64,000 nt of DNA, taken from Magnetominusculus dajiuhuensis (GTDB lineage: Bacteria > Nitrospirota > Thermodesulfovibrionia > Thermodesulfovibrionales > Magnetobacteriaceae). The notes beneath the pieces are model-generated. The model worked only from the letters and a program-made list of their open reading frames with translations. It made no database searches and was not told where the DNA came from. Where the stretch lies: contig NZ_JBJUSG010000001.1 in NCBI RefSeq assembly GCF_046044395.1, positions 37,550 through 101,549 on the forward strand. The letters are read 5' to 3'. Positions 23,610-31,701 of the stretch are shown here, piece after piece (position 1 is the first letter of the stretch; every line of letters starts with the position of its first letter). The position numbers and the translations under genes are program-made.

Positions 23610-25010
23610 TTACCCCGGGGCAGTTGTGTCTTTTGGGGGGCGTGTCCCGTTGGGGATGTTAATGCCGAATTTCTCCAGCCTGTACCAGAAGGTTTTATAG
23701 CTCATACCGAGAAGCCGGGCAGCCTTTGTCGCCACATTATTGGCCTTTCTCATCGCCTGTTTTAACAGTTTTTTCTCCAGCTCCTCAAAAATGATTCCCT
23801 CTTCGGGGATTTCTATGTCCATAATGTCGCAGGCAATCGGCTGCTTCAATTCGCTTTTGACATCCTCACAGCTTATGGCCGCAGCGTCGGCCATCAGTAC
23901 CGCCCGCTCTATTACCGAACCAAGCTGGCGAATATTTCCAGGCCAGTGATAGTCTGTCAATAATTTGAGCGCCCCATTGTCTATGCCGCTTATCTGCTTT
24001 CCGAATTCCGCATTGTATCTGGAAATGAAGAAATTAACTAACAAGGGGATGTCCTCCTTTCTTTCTGTCAGGGGTGGTAGAGTTACTGTTACTACCTTTA
24101 GTCTGTAGTAGAGGTCTTCTCTGAATTTCCCCGTTTCTATCTCCTTCTCAAGGTCTTTGTTGGTTGCCGCGATGAACCTGACATTGACCTTTATTGTATC
24201 TTTACCGCCAAGTCTGCGGACTTCTTTGTCCTGGAGGACGCGCAGGAGTTTAGTCTGGGTCAACAGGGACAGGTCGCCTATCTCATCAAGAAAGAGCGTG
24301 CCGCCGTCGGCGGATTCTATTAAACCGGGCTTTCTGTGAGTTGCACCGGTAAACGCACCGGGTTCGTGTCCGAAGAGTTCGCTCTCAATGAGATTGTCAG
24401 GGATAGCCGCACAGTTGATGGGCGTAAAAGGGGCGTTTTTGCGCGGACTGTTATAGTGAATGGCGCGGGCGATGAGTTCTTTTCCAGTGCCGCTTTCGCC
24501 ATAGATTAATACGGTAACAGGTGTGGCGGTTATCTTTTTTACGACATCTATCACCTCGGTCATCTTTTTCGAGCGTCCGATTATGCCTTCCATGTTGAAT
24601 TTGTCAAAAAGTTCTCTGTGAAGCCGGATATTTTCCTTGAGCAGAGACATCCTCTCTGCGGCCTTGCCAACGACAAGCGTGATAACATCTTTGTCAAGCG
24701 GCTTGATGAGATAGTCAAATGCTCCCTTTTTCATAGCCTCAACAGCACTGTTGATTGTTCCATACGCGGTGATTACGATAACGGCCGGTCTGGATGAAGG
24801 CTCTTTGGGCAGGTGTTCAAGCATCTGGATGCCGGTCATCCCCGCCATGTTTAGGTCAGTAAGGACTACATCGGCATTTTGCTCACTGATTATCTTTAAC
24901 CCCTCTTCGGCGCTTGCAGCCGCAAACACCTCATACCCCTCGTCCTCGAGGATCGTTTTTAGTATTCCCCGCTGTAATGGCTCATCATCTATTACGACAA
25001 CTACTGCCAT
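23610..25010 (-). CDS. NtrC-family sigma54-dependent response regulator
   Basis: A 466-residue three-domain activator. The receiver domain (1-120) has the phospho-acceptor Asp in ADVVLTDLNMAG and the conserved Lys in DYLIKPLDK. The AAA+ domain (about 140-370) has Walker A GESGTGKELIA, the sigma54-contact loop GAFTGATH and Walker B GGTLFLDEIGDL. The C terminus is a Fis-type HTH (NNVATKAARLLGMSYKTFWYRL). The gene starts 10 bp inside the end of the kinase gene and TGGAGG precedes its ATG. It should activate -24/-12 promoters. Candidates in this window lie before two pilin genes, but no direct link is visible. Confidence 0.95.
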   Translation of the reverse strand: MAVVVVIDDEPLQRGILKTILEDEGYEVFAAASAEEGLKIISEQNADVVLTDLNMAGMTGIQMLEHLPKEPSSRPAVIVITAYGTINSAVEAMKKGAFDYLIKPLDKDVITLVVGKAAERMSLLKENIRLHRELFDKFNMEGIIGRSKKMTEVIDVVKKITATPVTVLIYGESGTGKELIARAIHYNSPRKNAPFTPINCAAIPDNLIESELFGHEPGAFTGATHRKPGLIESADGGTLFLDEIGDLSLLTQTKLLRVLQDKEVRRLGGKDTIKVNVRFIAATNKDLEKEIETGKFREDLYYRLKVVTVTLPPLTERKEDIPLLVNFFISRYNAEFGKQISGIDNGALKLLTDYHWPGNIRQLGSVIERAVLMADAAAISCEDVKSELKQPIACDIMDIEIPEEGIIFEELEKKLLKQAMRKANNVATKAARLLGMSYKTFWYRLEKFGINIPNGTRPPKDTTAPG

Positions 25011-26491
25011 GCGGCCTCCAGTTCATGCTTGACTTCATTTTTGCCGTTTCCAACCCGGGGACTGGATTCACATGGGCAGGGAAGGAATAATTTCACCTCC
25101 GAACCCGCCCCCGGCTCGCTGTAAAATTCAACCCTTCCCCCATGTTCTTCCATAACCCTGAAGGTCATCGGCAGACCAAGTCCGGGGTGATTCTGCTTTG
25201 TTGAGAAAAATGGTTCGAACAGCTTTGGCAGGTTCTCAGCCGGGACACCCGGCCCGTCATCTTCTATTGTAAGGATGAACTCGCTCTCTTTCACCTCGGT
25301 GGTTAACTTTAAAAGGCCGCCCGTGGATTTGATGCTGTTGATAGCCTGAAACGCGTTTGTTATGACGTTTAGTACGCAGGACTTAAACAAATCGGCATCA
25401 ACATTGAGGGCCATGTCACTGCAGTAGTTCTTAATGATAACAATGCCGTCGGCCTCGGCCTTTGCCCATACGAGGGCTACGACATCCTCAAGGACATCGT
25501 TTATCTGCACCATTTTGGGGCTTATCTTTAGCGTCCTGCTGAACTCAAGGAAATCGTTGACAAGGTTGTTAAGTCTGCGGATTTCATGCTTAATGCCGAC
25601 GACAAGGGTGTTGAAATTTTCCAGTTTATCCTTGTCTTCGGGGGGGTATTTGCCGCTTATGTAGTCAATTGAAAGGCTGATGAAATTTAACGGGTTTTTT
25701 ATCTCATGGGCCATGTCGCGCGAGAGTTTGCCGAGGCCGGACAGATGCTCCGCCTCTCTCAGGCGTTCCTCAAGGTTTCTGCTCTCGCTTAATTTTTTGA
25801 CCATATAATTGAAACTCTCCGAAAGCTGGCCAACCTCATCCTTTGTCTTTACCTCTATTTGCTGGGTTAAATCCCCCGCCGACACCCTCAGGGAGGCATC
25901 CGCCAGCCTCTTTATCGGCAGGGTTACTCTGCGCGAGAACACAAGCGCAATAAGCAGCCCGGTGCCAAATACTAAGATTATTGTAAAGGTACGTTTTACC
26001 GTGTTCATCTTAATCAGGTCTGAGAAGTCGTCTTTATTTATCATCAGGTGGATATAGCCGTACTGCTGGCCGTCGGCCACAACGGGAACGATAACGTTGT
26101 ATGTCTTGCCTTCGTCAGAGACATGCTCGCCGAGTTCCGCCTTGATGACCATCTCTTTTCTCTTGTGCGAGATTGGCCTGCCAATTTTTTCCTGATTAGT
26201 GCTGGCCACAATCTCGCTGTTATTGCTTATGATAGATATCTCCTTGATGCCACGCTTATTCAACTCCGTAAGATACTGAGAAAGGCGTGACTCGCCGGTC
26301 TTTCCTGTAACCTCCTCAACGCCGACCTGTATGGCCTTGGTGAGTTCGCCGGTTTGTCTTTCCACCTGCTGGAGAAGTTTGTGCTCCAATTGCAAATTAA
26401 ACATCACAAGCATGAAGATGATGGTGCACGTCAGGATGAGCATCATCGCAATCAGCTTTTTGTTCAGCGACAGTGCAAAGGGATTTTTCAT
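25001..26491 (-). CDS. Membrane sensor histidine kinase, NtrB/ZraS-like
   Basis: A 496-residue kinase from the ATG at 26491; a TTG at 26500 is also in frame. There are two transmembrane helices (LIAMMLILTCTIIFMLVMF near residue 15 and TFTIILVFGTGLLIALVF near 170) around a periplasmic sensor of about 130 residues, then HAMP (RRVTLPIKRLADASLRVSAG), the phospho-acceptor His in SRDMAHEIKNPLNF, and the ATPase boxes (VITNAFQAI, DDGPGVP, GLGLPM). It is the cognate kinase of the overlapping sigma54 regulator. The signal is unknown. The divergent neighbour is an ABC substrate-binding protein, which might be a target. The -10 in the inverted repeat upstream would make the mRNA almost leaderless. Confidence 0.93.
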   Translation of the reverse strand: MKNPFALSLNKKLIAMMLILTCTIIFMLVMFNLQLEHKLLQQVERQTGELTKAIQVGVEEVTGKTGESRLSQYLTELNKRGIKEISIISNNSEIVASTNQEKIGRPISHKRKEMVIKAELGEHVSDEGKTYNVIVPVVADGQQYGYIHLMINKDDFSDLIKMNTVKRTFTIILVFGTGLLIALVFSRRVTLPIKRLADASLRVSAGDLTQQIEVKTKDEVGQLSESFNYMVKKLSESRNLEERLREAEHLSGLGKLSRDMAHEIKNPLNFISLSIDYISGKYPPEDKDKLENFNTLVVGIKHEIRRLNNLVNDFLEFSRTLKISPKMVQINDVLEDVVALVWAKAEADGIVIIKNYCSDMALNVDADLFKSCVLNVITNAFQAINSIKSTGGLLKLTTEVKESEFILTIEDDGPGVPAENLPKLFEPFFSTKQNHPGLGLPMTFRVMEEHGGRVEFYSEPGAGSEVKLFLPCPCESSPRVGNGKNEVKHELEAAWQ

Positions 26492-26501
26492 AACCGCCAA
26501 T

Positions 26502-26540
26502 AATTATAACATATTTATTAATGATAAAAATGTTATAATT
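26502..26540. promoter_or_regulatory. Perfect inverted repeat carrying back-to-back -10 boxes
   Basis: AATTATAACAT (26502-26512) and ATGTTATAATT (26530-26540) are perfect 11-bp inverted copies 17 bp apart. Each contains TATAAT pointing outward, one toward the kinase gene and one toward the substrate-binding-protein gene. It may combine divergent promoters with an operator. Confidence 0.55.
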
Positions 26541-26580
26541 GCCGGATAACATTAAATTAAGGATTCACAGGGAGGTCAAC

Positions 26581-27780
26581 TTGAGATTGGCTAAAATGGC
26601 AGTGAAAGCGGCAATTTGGTTAGCTTTAGTCTCGGCATTAGCGCTTGGCAATGCAGCCGGAGCCGCGCCGACGAAAATAGAACAGGAGGGGCAGCCCATA
26701 AAAGCCGCGCTCCTATATAACAGTTCCGGCCCCATGGCCTCAATAGACGAGCCTGCGTATAAGGGTGCAATGCTTGCGGCGAAGTTAATAAATGCAGCAG
26801 GCGGCATTACGGTAGGCCAAAAACTTGAGCTTATACCCACAGAGACCGGCTCCAATATCGCAAAGGCAGGGTCAGCCGGCATGGACGAAAAGAATAAAGA
26901 TGTTGTGGCCGCCATAGGCTATGGTGACAGCGCCTTTGTTATCAGCGCGGCATCTCCTTTTGTAAACAAAGGGATTCCGTACATAACGCCGGGGGCTACG
27001 CTGCCCACGCTTCCCGGAATGCTCGGCGAACGGTTTTTTATGACGGCCTACGGTGACGATGACCAGGGCCGGGCCATCGCCGACTATGCTTACAATAATC
27101 TGAACGTAAAAAGAATCGTGGTATGGACAGATACCTCAATGGCATTCACCTTAGCCGTGAGCGATTCTTTTAAACGGCGATTTGCGGAATTGGGCGGTAC
27201 AGTCCTCTACGAAGATCTTTTTAAGAGCGGTATGCCGGTGCCGCCTGATTTATCTAAAATGGTTGAAAGACTCAGTACAAACGAACCCAAACCGGAGGCC
27301 GTTTTTGTGGCCGCAATTGAAGAGGAGGCTGCCCTTTCGGTCAAACTACTGAGAAATGGCGGGATAGACATACCCGTCGTAAGCGCGGACGGCTTTGACA
27401 GCCCGCTGGTAGAAAAGGCGGAGATGGCTAAACCCATCACTAATGTTTACTTTTCCACACACGCATACAGGGGAGAGACCCGCAAAGAGGTAACCGATTT
27501 CATTAAGGCATACAAAAAGGAATATGGCAAGGAACCCGACAATGCCTACGCAGCCCTGGGATACGATGCCGTGAATATCCTTGCCGACGCGATAAGGCGT
27601 ATCGGCAGCTCAGGGGTGCCGGACAAGGACACCATATCAAAGGCGCTTTCTGAGACAAAGGATTTTAAGGCCGTAACCGGTGTTATAACGATGAGACCTA
27701 AGAGCCCACCCGCAAAATCTATCGCCATCGCCGAAATCAAAGATGGTAAATACACGGTGGTGCATACATGGAGACCTTAG
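26581..27780 (+). CDS. ABC transporter periplasmic binding protein, branched-chain amino acid type
   Basis: A 399-residue exported protein. The TTG at 26581 is chosen because GGGAGG lies five bases upstream and because it opens a good signal peptide (MRLAKMAVKAAIWLALVSALALGNAAGA). The mature part is a LivJ-type two-lobed binding protein: IKAALLYNSSGPMASIDEPAYKGAMLAAKLINAAGG, VAAIGYGDSAFVISAASPF, FFMTAYGDDDQGRAIADYAYNN, YAALGYDAVNILADAI. No permease or ATPase genes follow, so it either works with a distant transporter or acts as a sensor input, possibly for the divergent kinase. Ligand unknown. Confidence 0.88.
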   Translation: MRLAKMAVKAAIWLALVSALALGNAAGAAPTKIEQEGQPIKAALLYNSSGPMASIDEPAYKGAMLAAKLINAAGGITVGQKLELIPTETGSNIAKAGSAGMDEKNKDVVAAIGYGDSAFVISAASPFVNKGIPYITPGATLPTLPGMLGERFFMTAYGDDDQGRAIADYAYNNLNVKRIVVWTDTSMAFTLAVSDSFKRRFAELGGTVLYEDLFKSGMPVPPDLSKMVERLSTNEPKPEAVFVAAIEEEAALSVKLLRNGGIDIPVVSADGFDSPLVEKAEMAKPITNVYFSTHAYRGETRKEVTDFIKAYKKEYGKEPDNAYAALGYDAVNILADAIRRIGSSGVPDKDTISKALSETKDFKAVTGVITMRPKSPPAKSIAIAEIKDGKYTVVHTWRP

Positions 27781-27784
27781 ACTG

Positions 27785-27796
27785 CTTGACGTCAAG
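27785..27796. promoter_or_regulatory. Perfect 12-bp palindrome upstream of hslV
   Basis: CTTGACGTCAAG. Its half-sites (CTTGA, TCAAG) recall the ends of HspR-type HAIR elements, but the spacing is far shorter than CTTGAGT-N7-ACTCAAG. An operator for the protease operon is possible. Confidence 0.35.
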
Positions 27797-27839
27797 AGGT
27801 GTTTGATATATCATTATGGCAGACAACGGAGGACATAAT

Positions 27840-28373
27840 TTGTTTCACAGTACGACGATACTTTGCGTTAGAAGAGGCGGTGATGTCGCCATTGCCGGAG
27901 ATGGACAGGTTACCTTTGGGGCAACGGTTCTCAAGCACAACGCGAGGAAGCTCAGAAGGATGTACAACGATAAGGTTGTCGCGGGGTTTGCCGGTGCAAC
28001 GGCGGACGCCTTTACGCTGTTTGAGAAATTTGAGGGAAAACTAGAATCATACAGAGGAAATCTGTCGCGTGCCGCGGTTGAACTGGCAAAGGAATGGAGG
28101 ACGGACAAAATCCTCAGGCGGCTTGAGGCACTGCTGATTATAGCCGACAAGGAAGTGACCCTGATAGTGTCGGGAAATGGCGATGTTATTGAGCCTGAAA
28201 GGGGTGTCTCGGCCATAGGCTCTGGCGGGCCGTATGCCCAGGCGGCGGCAAGGGCGCTCTACGATAACACAGAACTCTCAGTCCGTGACATAACCGTAAA
28301 GGCGATGGAAATAGCCGCGGATATTTGCATATATACGAATAAAAATATAATAGTCGAGGAACTCAATGGATAA
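27840..28373 (+). CDS. hslV: ATP-dependent protease peptidase subunit HslV (ClpQ)
   Basis: A 177-residue threonine peptidase. The TTG at 27840 is preferred over the ATG at 27816: GGAGG (27828-27832) lies seven bases upstream and the product then starts MFHSTTILCVRR, as in relatives. Autocleavage would expose the catalytic Thr of TTILCV. GDGQVTFG, GFAGATADAFTLFEKFE and IGSGGPYAQAAARAL are family hallmarks. HslV forms a double-ring chamber in the cytoplasm and degrades proteins unfolded by HslU. Its end overlaps hslU by 8 bp. Function is secure. Confidence 0.95.
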   Translation: MFHSTTILCVRRGGDVAIAGDGQVTFGATVLKHNARKLRRMYNDKVVAGFAGATADAFTLFEKFEGKLESYRGNLSRAAVELAKEWRTDKILRRLEALLIIADKEVTLIVSGNGDVIEPERGVSAIGSGGPYAQAAARALYDNTELSVRDITVKAMEIAADICIYTNKNIIVEELNG

Positions 28374-29706
28374 TCTTACACCAAGGAAGATAGTAGAGGA
28401 GCTGGATAAATATATAGTTGGACAGGACAAGGCCAAAAAGGCCGTGTCAATAGCGCTGAGAAACCGCTGGCGGCGGCAGAAACTGGCGGCAGACCTCAGA
28501 GACGAGGTGCTGCCGAAAAATATCATTATGATAGGCCCGACCGGCGTGGGTAAGACAGAGATTGCCAGAAGGCTGGCCAAGCTCTCCGCAGCGCCGTTTA
28601 TTAAGGTAGAGGCCTCGAAATTTACAGAGGTAGGCTATGTCGGCAGAGATGTTGAATCAATGATCAGAGACCTGACGGAGCTTGCCATAAATATGGTCAA
28701 AGAGGAGCATTTCGTAAAAATACAGGAAAAGGCGAGGCTCATGGCAGAGGAGAAACTGCTTGACACGCTGCTTCCGCCTTTGAGGCAATCAAAGAATTCA
28801 CCCGCCAACGCCGAGGAAAAACAAAAGCAATCCGAAACAAGGGAAAAACTGAGGGAAAAACTCAAAGACGGCAAGTTCGAAAATAAATATGTTGACATAG
28901 ACGTCAAAGAGAAGGTAATGCCATTTGGCGTCATATCCAACATGGGCATGGATGACCTTGAGATGAATATCAAGGAGATACTTGGGAATTTTCTGCCGGA
29001 AAAACAAAAGAAAAAGAAGATGAAGGTCCCGGACGCCATGACTCAGTTCACAAAGGAAGAGGCCGGCAAGCTGATAGATATGGAGAAAGTCACAAAAGAG
29101 GCAATCCAGAGGACGGAGCAAACGGGCATAGTGTTCATTGATGAGATAGATAAGATTGCAAGCAAGGGGCAGTCGCATGGCCCTGATGTATCAAGAGAGG
29201 GCGTGCAGCGTGATTTACTGCCTATTGTGGAGGGCACGACGGTGACGACAAAGCACGGCTCGGTCAAAACCGACCATGTGCTTTTCATAGCGGCGGGGGC
29301 GTTTCATGTCTCAAAACCCTCTGACCTCATCCCCGAACTGCAGGGGCGTTTTCCAATACGGGTGGAACTTGACGCACTCGGCAAGGATGAGTTCATACGC
29401 ATCCTGACCGAACCAAGCAACGCACTGATAAAGCAATACGTGGCGCTGATGAATACGGAGGCAATAGAGCTTGATTTCATCAGAGAAAGTATCGTGGAAA
29501 TTGCCGAGATAGCCGCTACTGTAAATGAAAGGACAGAAAACATAGGTGCCAGACGCCTTCACACGGTATTGGAAAAACTTCTGGAGGACATCTCATTCGA
29601 GGCACCCGAGCTGGCACCGGCAAAGATAACAATAGACTGCAAAATGGTTAGAGAGAAGCTCTCGGAGATAGTAAAGAACGAGGACTTAAGCCGATACATT
29701 TTATAA
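28366..29706 (+). CDS. hslU: ATP-dependent protease ATPase subunit HslU (ClpY)
   Basis: A 446-residue AAA+ unfoldase. It begins LTPRKIVEELDKYIVGQDKAKKAV and has Walker A IGPTGVGKTEIARRLA, the pore-type GYVGRDVESM, a charged insertion (I-domain, about 130-230) and Walker B IVFIDEIDKIA, followed by the sensor region ALDKGELIR-like part LGKDEFIRILTEP. The C-terminal end (EDLSRYIL) is the tail that inserts into HslV. It overlaps hslV by 8 bp. Length and order are normal. Confidence 0.96.
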   Translation: MDNLTPRKIVEELDKYIVGQDKAKKAVSIALRNRWRRQKLAADLRDEVLPKNIIMIGPTGVGKTEIARRLAKLSAAPFIKVEASKFTEVGYVGRDVESMIRDLTELAINMVKEEHFVKIQEKARLMAEEKLLDTLLPPLRQSKNSPANAEEKQKQSETREKLREKLKDGKFENKYVDIDVKEKVMPFGVISNMGMDDLEMNIKEILGNFLPEKQKKKKMKVPDAMTQFTKEEAGKLIDMEKVTKEAIQRTEQTGIVFIDEIDKIASKGQSHGPDVSREGVQRDLLPIVEGTTVTTKHGSVKTDHVLFIAAGAFHVSKPSDLIPELQGRFPIRVELDALGKDEFIRILTEPSNALIKQYVALMNTEAIELDFIRESIVEIAEIAATVNERTENIGARRLHTVLEKLLEDISFEAPELAPAKITIDCKMVREKLSEIVKNEDLSRYIL

Positions 29707-29730
29707 CGATATAACACATAAGAGAAAAAC

Positions 29731-30414
29731 TTGCGGGGCACGGCAATACTCATTATATCGGCGGTTATAGTTGTATGCGGTTGTACGCACGCAGTAAGGG
29801 TGCCGCCGCGAAGGGATGCCCGCGTACCTGAAACACCTCCGGTGACGGGAAAAACCCAGATGATAGCCTCATGGTACGGCCCTGACTTTCATGGCAAACT
29901 CACCGCGTCGGGGGAAAGATACGACATGTACGCCATGACGGCGGCACACAAGACGTTGCCATTTGGCACTATCTTAAAGCTGACGAACCCCGAAACCGGC
30001 GTCTCAGTGACAGTCACAGTAACCGACCGGGGGCCGTTTGTTGCTGGACGGGACATAGATTTGTCATATCGCGCGGCCAAAGAAGTCGGCGTCATAGGGC
30101 CGGGGGTGCTTGCCGTGATGGTGCAATACATGGGCAGGGACATGAAATATGCCAGATACGTAAGGGTCTCAGAATCCGCAGGAACCTCTTATACGATTCA
30201 GACAGCCGCATATGAAGACAGACAAAACGCAGAGAGATTAAAGGCCACCCTTGAAATGTCATACACAGGGGTATTCATAAAACAGGCGGCCATAAACGGT
30301 AAGACATATTACAGGGTAAGGGTCGGCCATTACAGCGAAAAGGAAAAGGCTATGTCCAATGCCAAACGCCTTGCGAACGAGGGCTATGACACCTTTGTAA
30401 CGCCAAACGATTAA
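29731..30414 (+). CDS. rlpA: RlpA-like lytic transglycosylase, lipoprotein with SPOR domain
   Basis: A 227-residue product from a TTG start. A lipoprotein signal (AILIISAVIVVCGC) is followed by a double-psi beta-barrel domain (ASWYGPDFHGKLTASGERYDM, AHKTLPFGTILKLTN, VTDRGPFVAGRDIDLS) in which the catalytic Asp of TDRGPF is present. A C-terminal SPOR domain (about 150-227, YTIQTAAYEDRQNAERLKATL) binds denuded peptidoglycan at septa. It probably acts at the outer membrane during division. It lies between hslU and argB, spaced by 24 and 16 bp, so may be co-transcribed with unrelated genes. Confidence 0.93.
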   Translation: MRGTAILIISAVIVVCGCTHAVRVPPRRDARVPETPPVTGKTQMIASWYGPDFHGKLTASGERYDMYAMTAAHKTLPFGTILKLTNPETGVSVTVTVTDRGPFVAGRDIDLSYRAAKEVGVIGPGVLAVMVQYMGRDMKYARYVRVSESAGTSYTIQTAAYEDRQNAERLKATLEMSYTGVFIKQAAINGKTYYRVRVGHYSEKEKAMSNAKRLANEGYDTFVTPND

Positions 30415-30430
30415 GCCTATGGAGGGGGAG

Positions 30431-31303
30431 ATGAGCATGGATTCTTTGATAGCAAAGGCCGGGGTGTTGATAGAGGCGCTGCCCTATATTCGGAATTTTT
30501 ACAAAAAGACCTTCGTGATAAAATATGGCGGGGCAGCCCAGACAGATGACTCATTGAAAGAGGCATTCTCAAGGAACATTGTACTGTTTAACCACATAGG
30601 GATAAACACGGTAATCGTCCACGGGGGCGGACCGGGAATTTCAAAAACGATGGAGCGAATGGGTAAGTCCCCGCAGTTCATACAGGGCCACCGTGTGACA
30701 GACAAGGATACGATGGACATAGTGGAAATGGTCTTGGGCGGCTTGATAAACAAGGAAATTGCATCGTTAATCAACCGCGCCGGCGGCAATGCCGTGGGAA
30801 TAACCGGAAAAGACGGCGGCCTGATTACGGCTAGTAAAAAATTCCTGCGCGGTACCGACACCGTCCCCATAGACATCGGGCAGGTGGGACAAGTGACAGA
30901 GATAAATCCGGCGATTATCCACGCCCTTGCAACGCAGGGATTTATCCCCGTGATAGCCCCGATAGGGGTGTCAAAAGAGGGCGAGACACTCAACATAAAC
31001 GCCGACTTCGCGGCCTCGGCAATCGCCGGGGCGCTGAAGGCCGAGAAACTGATACTACTGACAGACACCCCCGGCATACTGGACAAAGCCGGTGTTACTA
31101 TCTCTACGATAAAAACGGGGAATTATTTGTCATACACCGAAGACGGCACGATAACCGGAGGGATGCTCCCAAAGATAAACGCCTGCATAGAGGCGCTTGC
31201 CGCTGGCGTCGGGAAAATACACATCATAGACGGGAGAATCCCAAATAGTCTGCTGCTTGAGATTTTTACACAAGAGGGAATTGGCACGGAGATAGTGCTT
31301 TAA
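30431..31303 (+). CDS. argB: Acetylglutamate kinase
   Basis: A 290-residue amino acid kinase from the ATG at 30431, which has GGAGGGGG directly upstream; the ATG at 30419 is part of that ribosome site. Motifs: VIKYGGAAQ, VIVHGGGPGISKTMERMG, RVTDKDTMDIVEMVLGG, GKDGGLITA, LNINADFAASAIAGALKAEKLILLTDTPG and the ending GGMLPKINACIEAL. It phosphorylates N-acetylglutamate in arginine synthesis. No other arginine genes are nearby. An extended N-terminal helix (SLIAKAGVLIEALPYIRNF) is of the kind linked to arginine feedback inhibition. Confidence 0.95.
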   Translation: MSMDSLIAKAGVLIEALPYIRNFYKKTFVIKYGGAAQTDDSLKEAFSRNIVLFNHIGINTVIVHGGGPGISKTMERMGKSPQFIQGHRVTDKDTMDIVEMVLGGLINKEIASLINRAGGNAVGITGKDGGLITASKKFLRGTDTVPIDIGQVGQVTEINPAIIHALATQGFIPVIAPIGVSKEGETLNINADFAASAIAGALKAEKLILLTDTPGILDKAGVTISTIKTGNYLSYTEDGTITGGMLPKINACIEALAAGVGKIHIIDGRIPNSLLLEIFTQEGIGTEIVL

Positions 31304-31360
31304 ACACCTGTCTAAGAATCCCCCAATACTTGAGATGCCGCCCTGAAGCTGCCCTCTCTG

Positions 31361-31564
31361 CAGGGCAATCGCATTAGAAATTGCCTCCCTTATTTTTGTC
31401 ATTCCGGCTTGTCCGGAATCTGTCCTTATGCCTCAGAATATGCACAATCATCATGAAACTCCCACTAAAGGGAAGATTCCGGACAAGCCGGAATGACGGC
31501 AAGGGACAAAGCCGGAATTATTGCATAGGTATCTTCTGATTTTTTTTCAAATGCGATTGCCCTG
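31361..31564. repeat. Composite palindromic repeat, copy with outer inverted repeats
   Basis: The ~100-bp palindrome (31398-31497) is nested within an outer perfect 15-bp inverted repeat, CAGGGCAATCGCATT (31361-31375) and its complement (31550-31564). The shared sequence left of the palindrome occurs again at 63922-63957. It makes up most of the 31304-31701 gap; the remainder shows no feature I recognise. Confidence 0.8.
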
Positions 31565-31701
31565 CCCTCCCTGTTTGACACATGCTATCGGATAGTGCTA
31601 TATTGCTAACAGGTAGTCTGCTTCAAATGATACTAGCCACAAGCCTTGTGATTTTCAGGGTTAAAGATTGATTGCCATTGCCTGACTATGGAGGGATGCA
31701 G

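Noticed and set aside
31130..31402. Minus-strand ORF of 90 codons over the argB end
   Set aside because: It lies in the antisense of argB, has no ribosome site or domain and runs into the palindromic repeat. Treated as a shadow.
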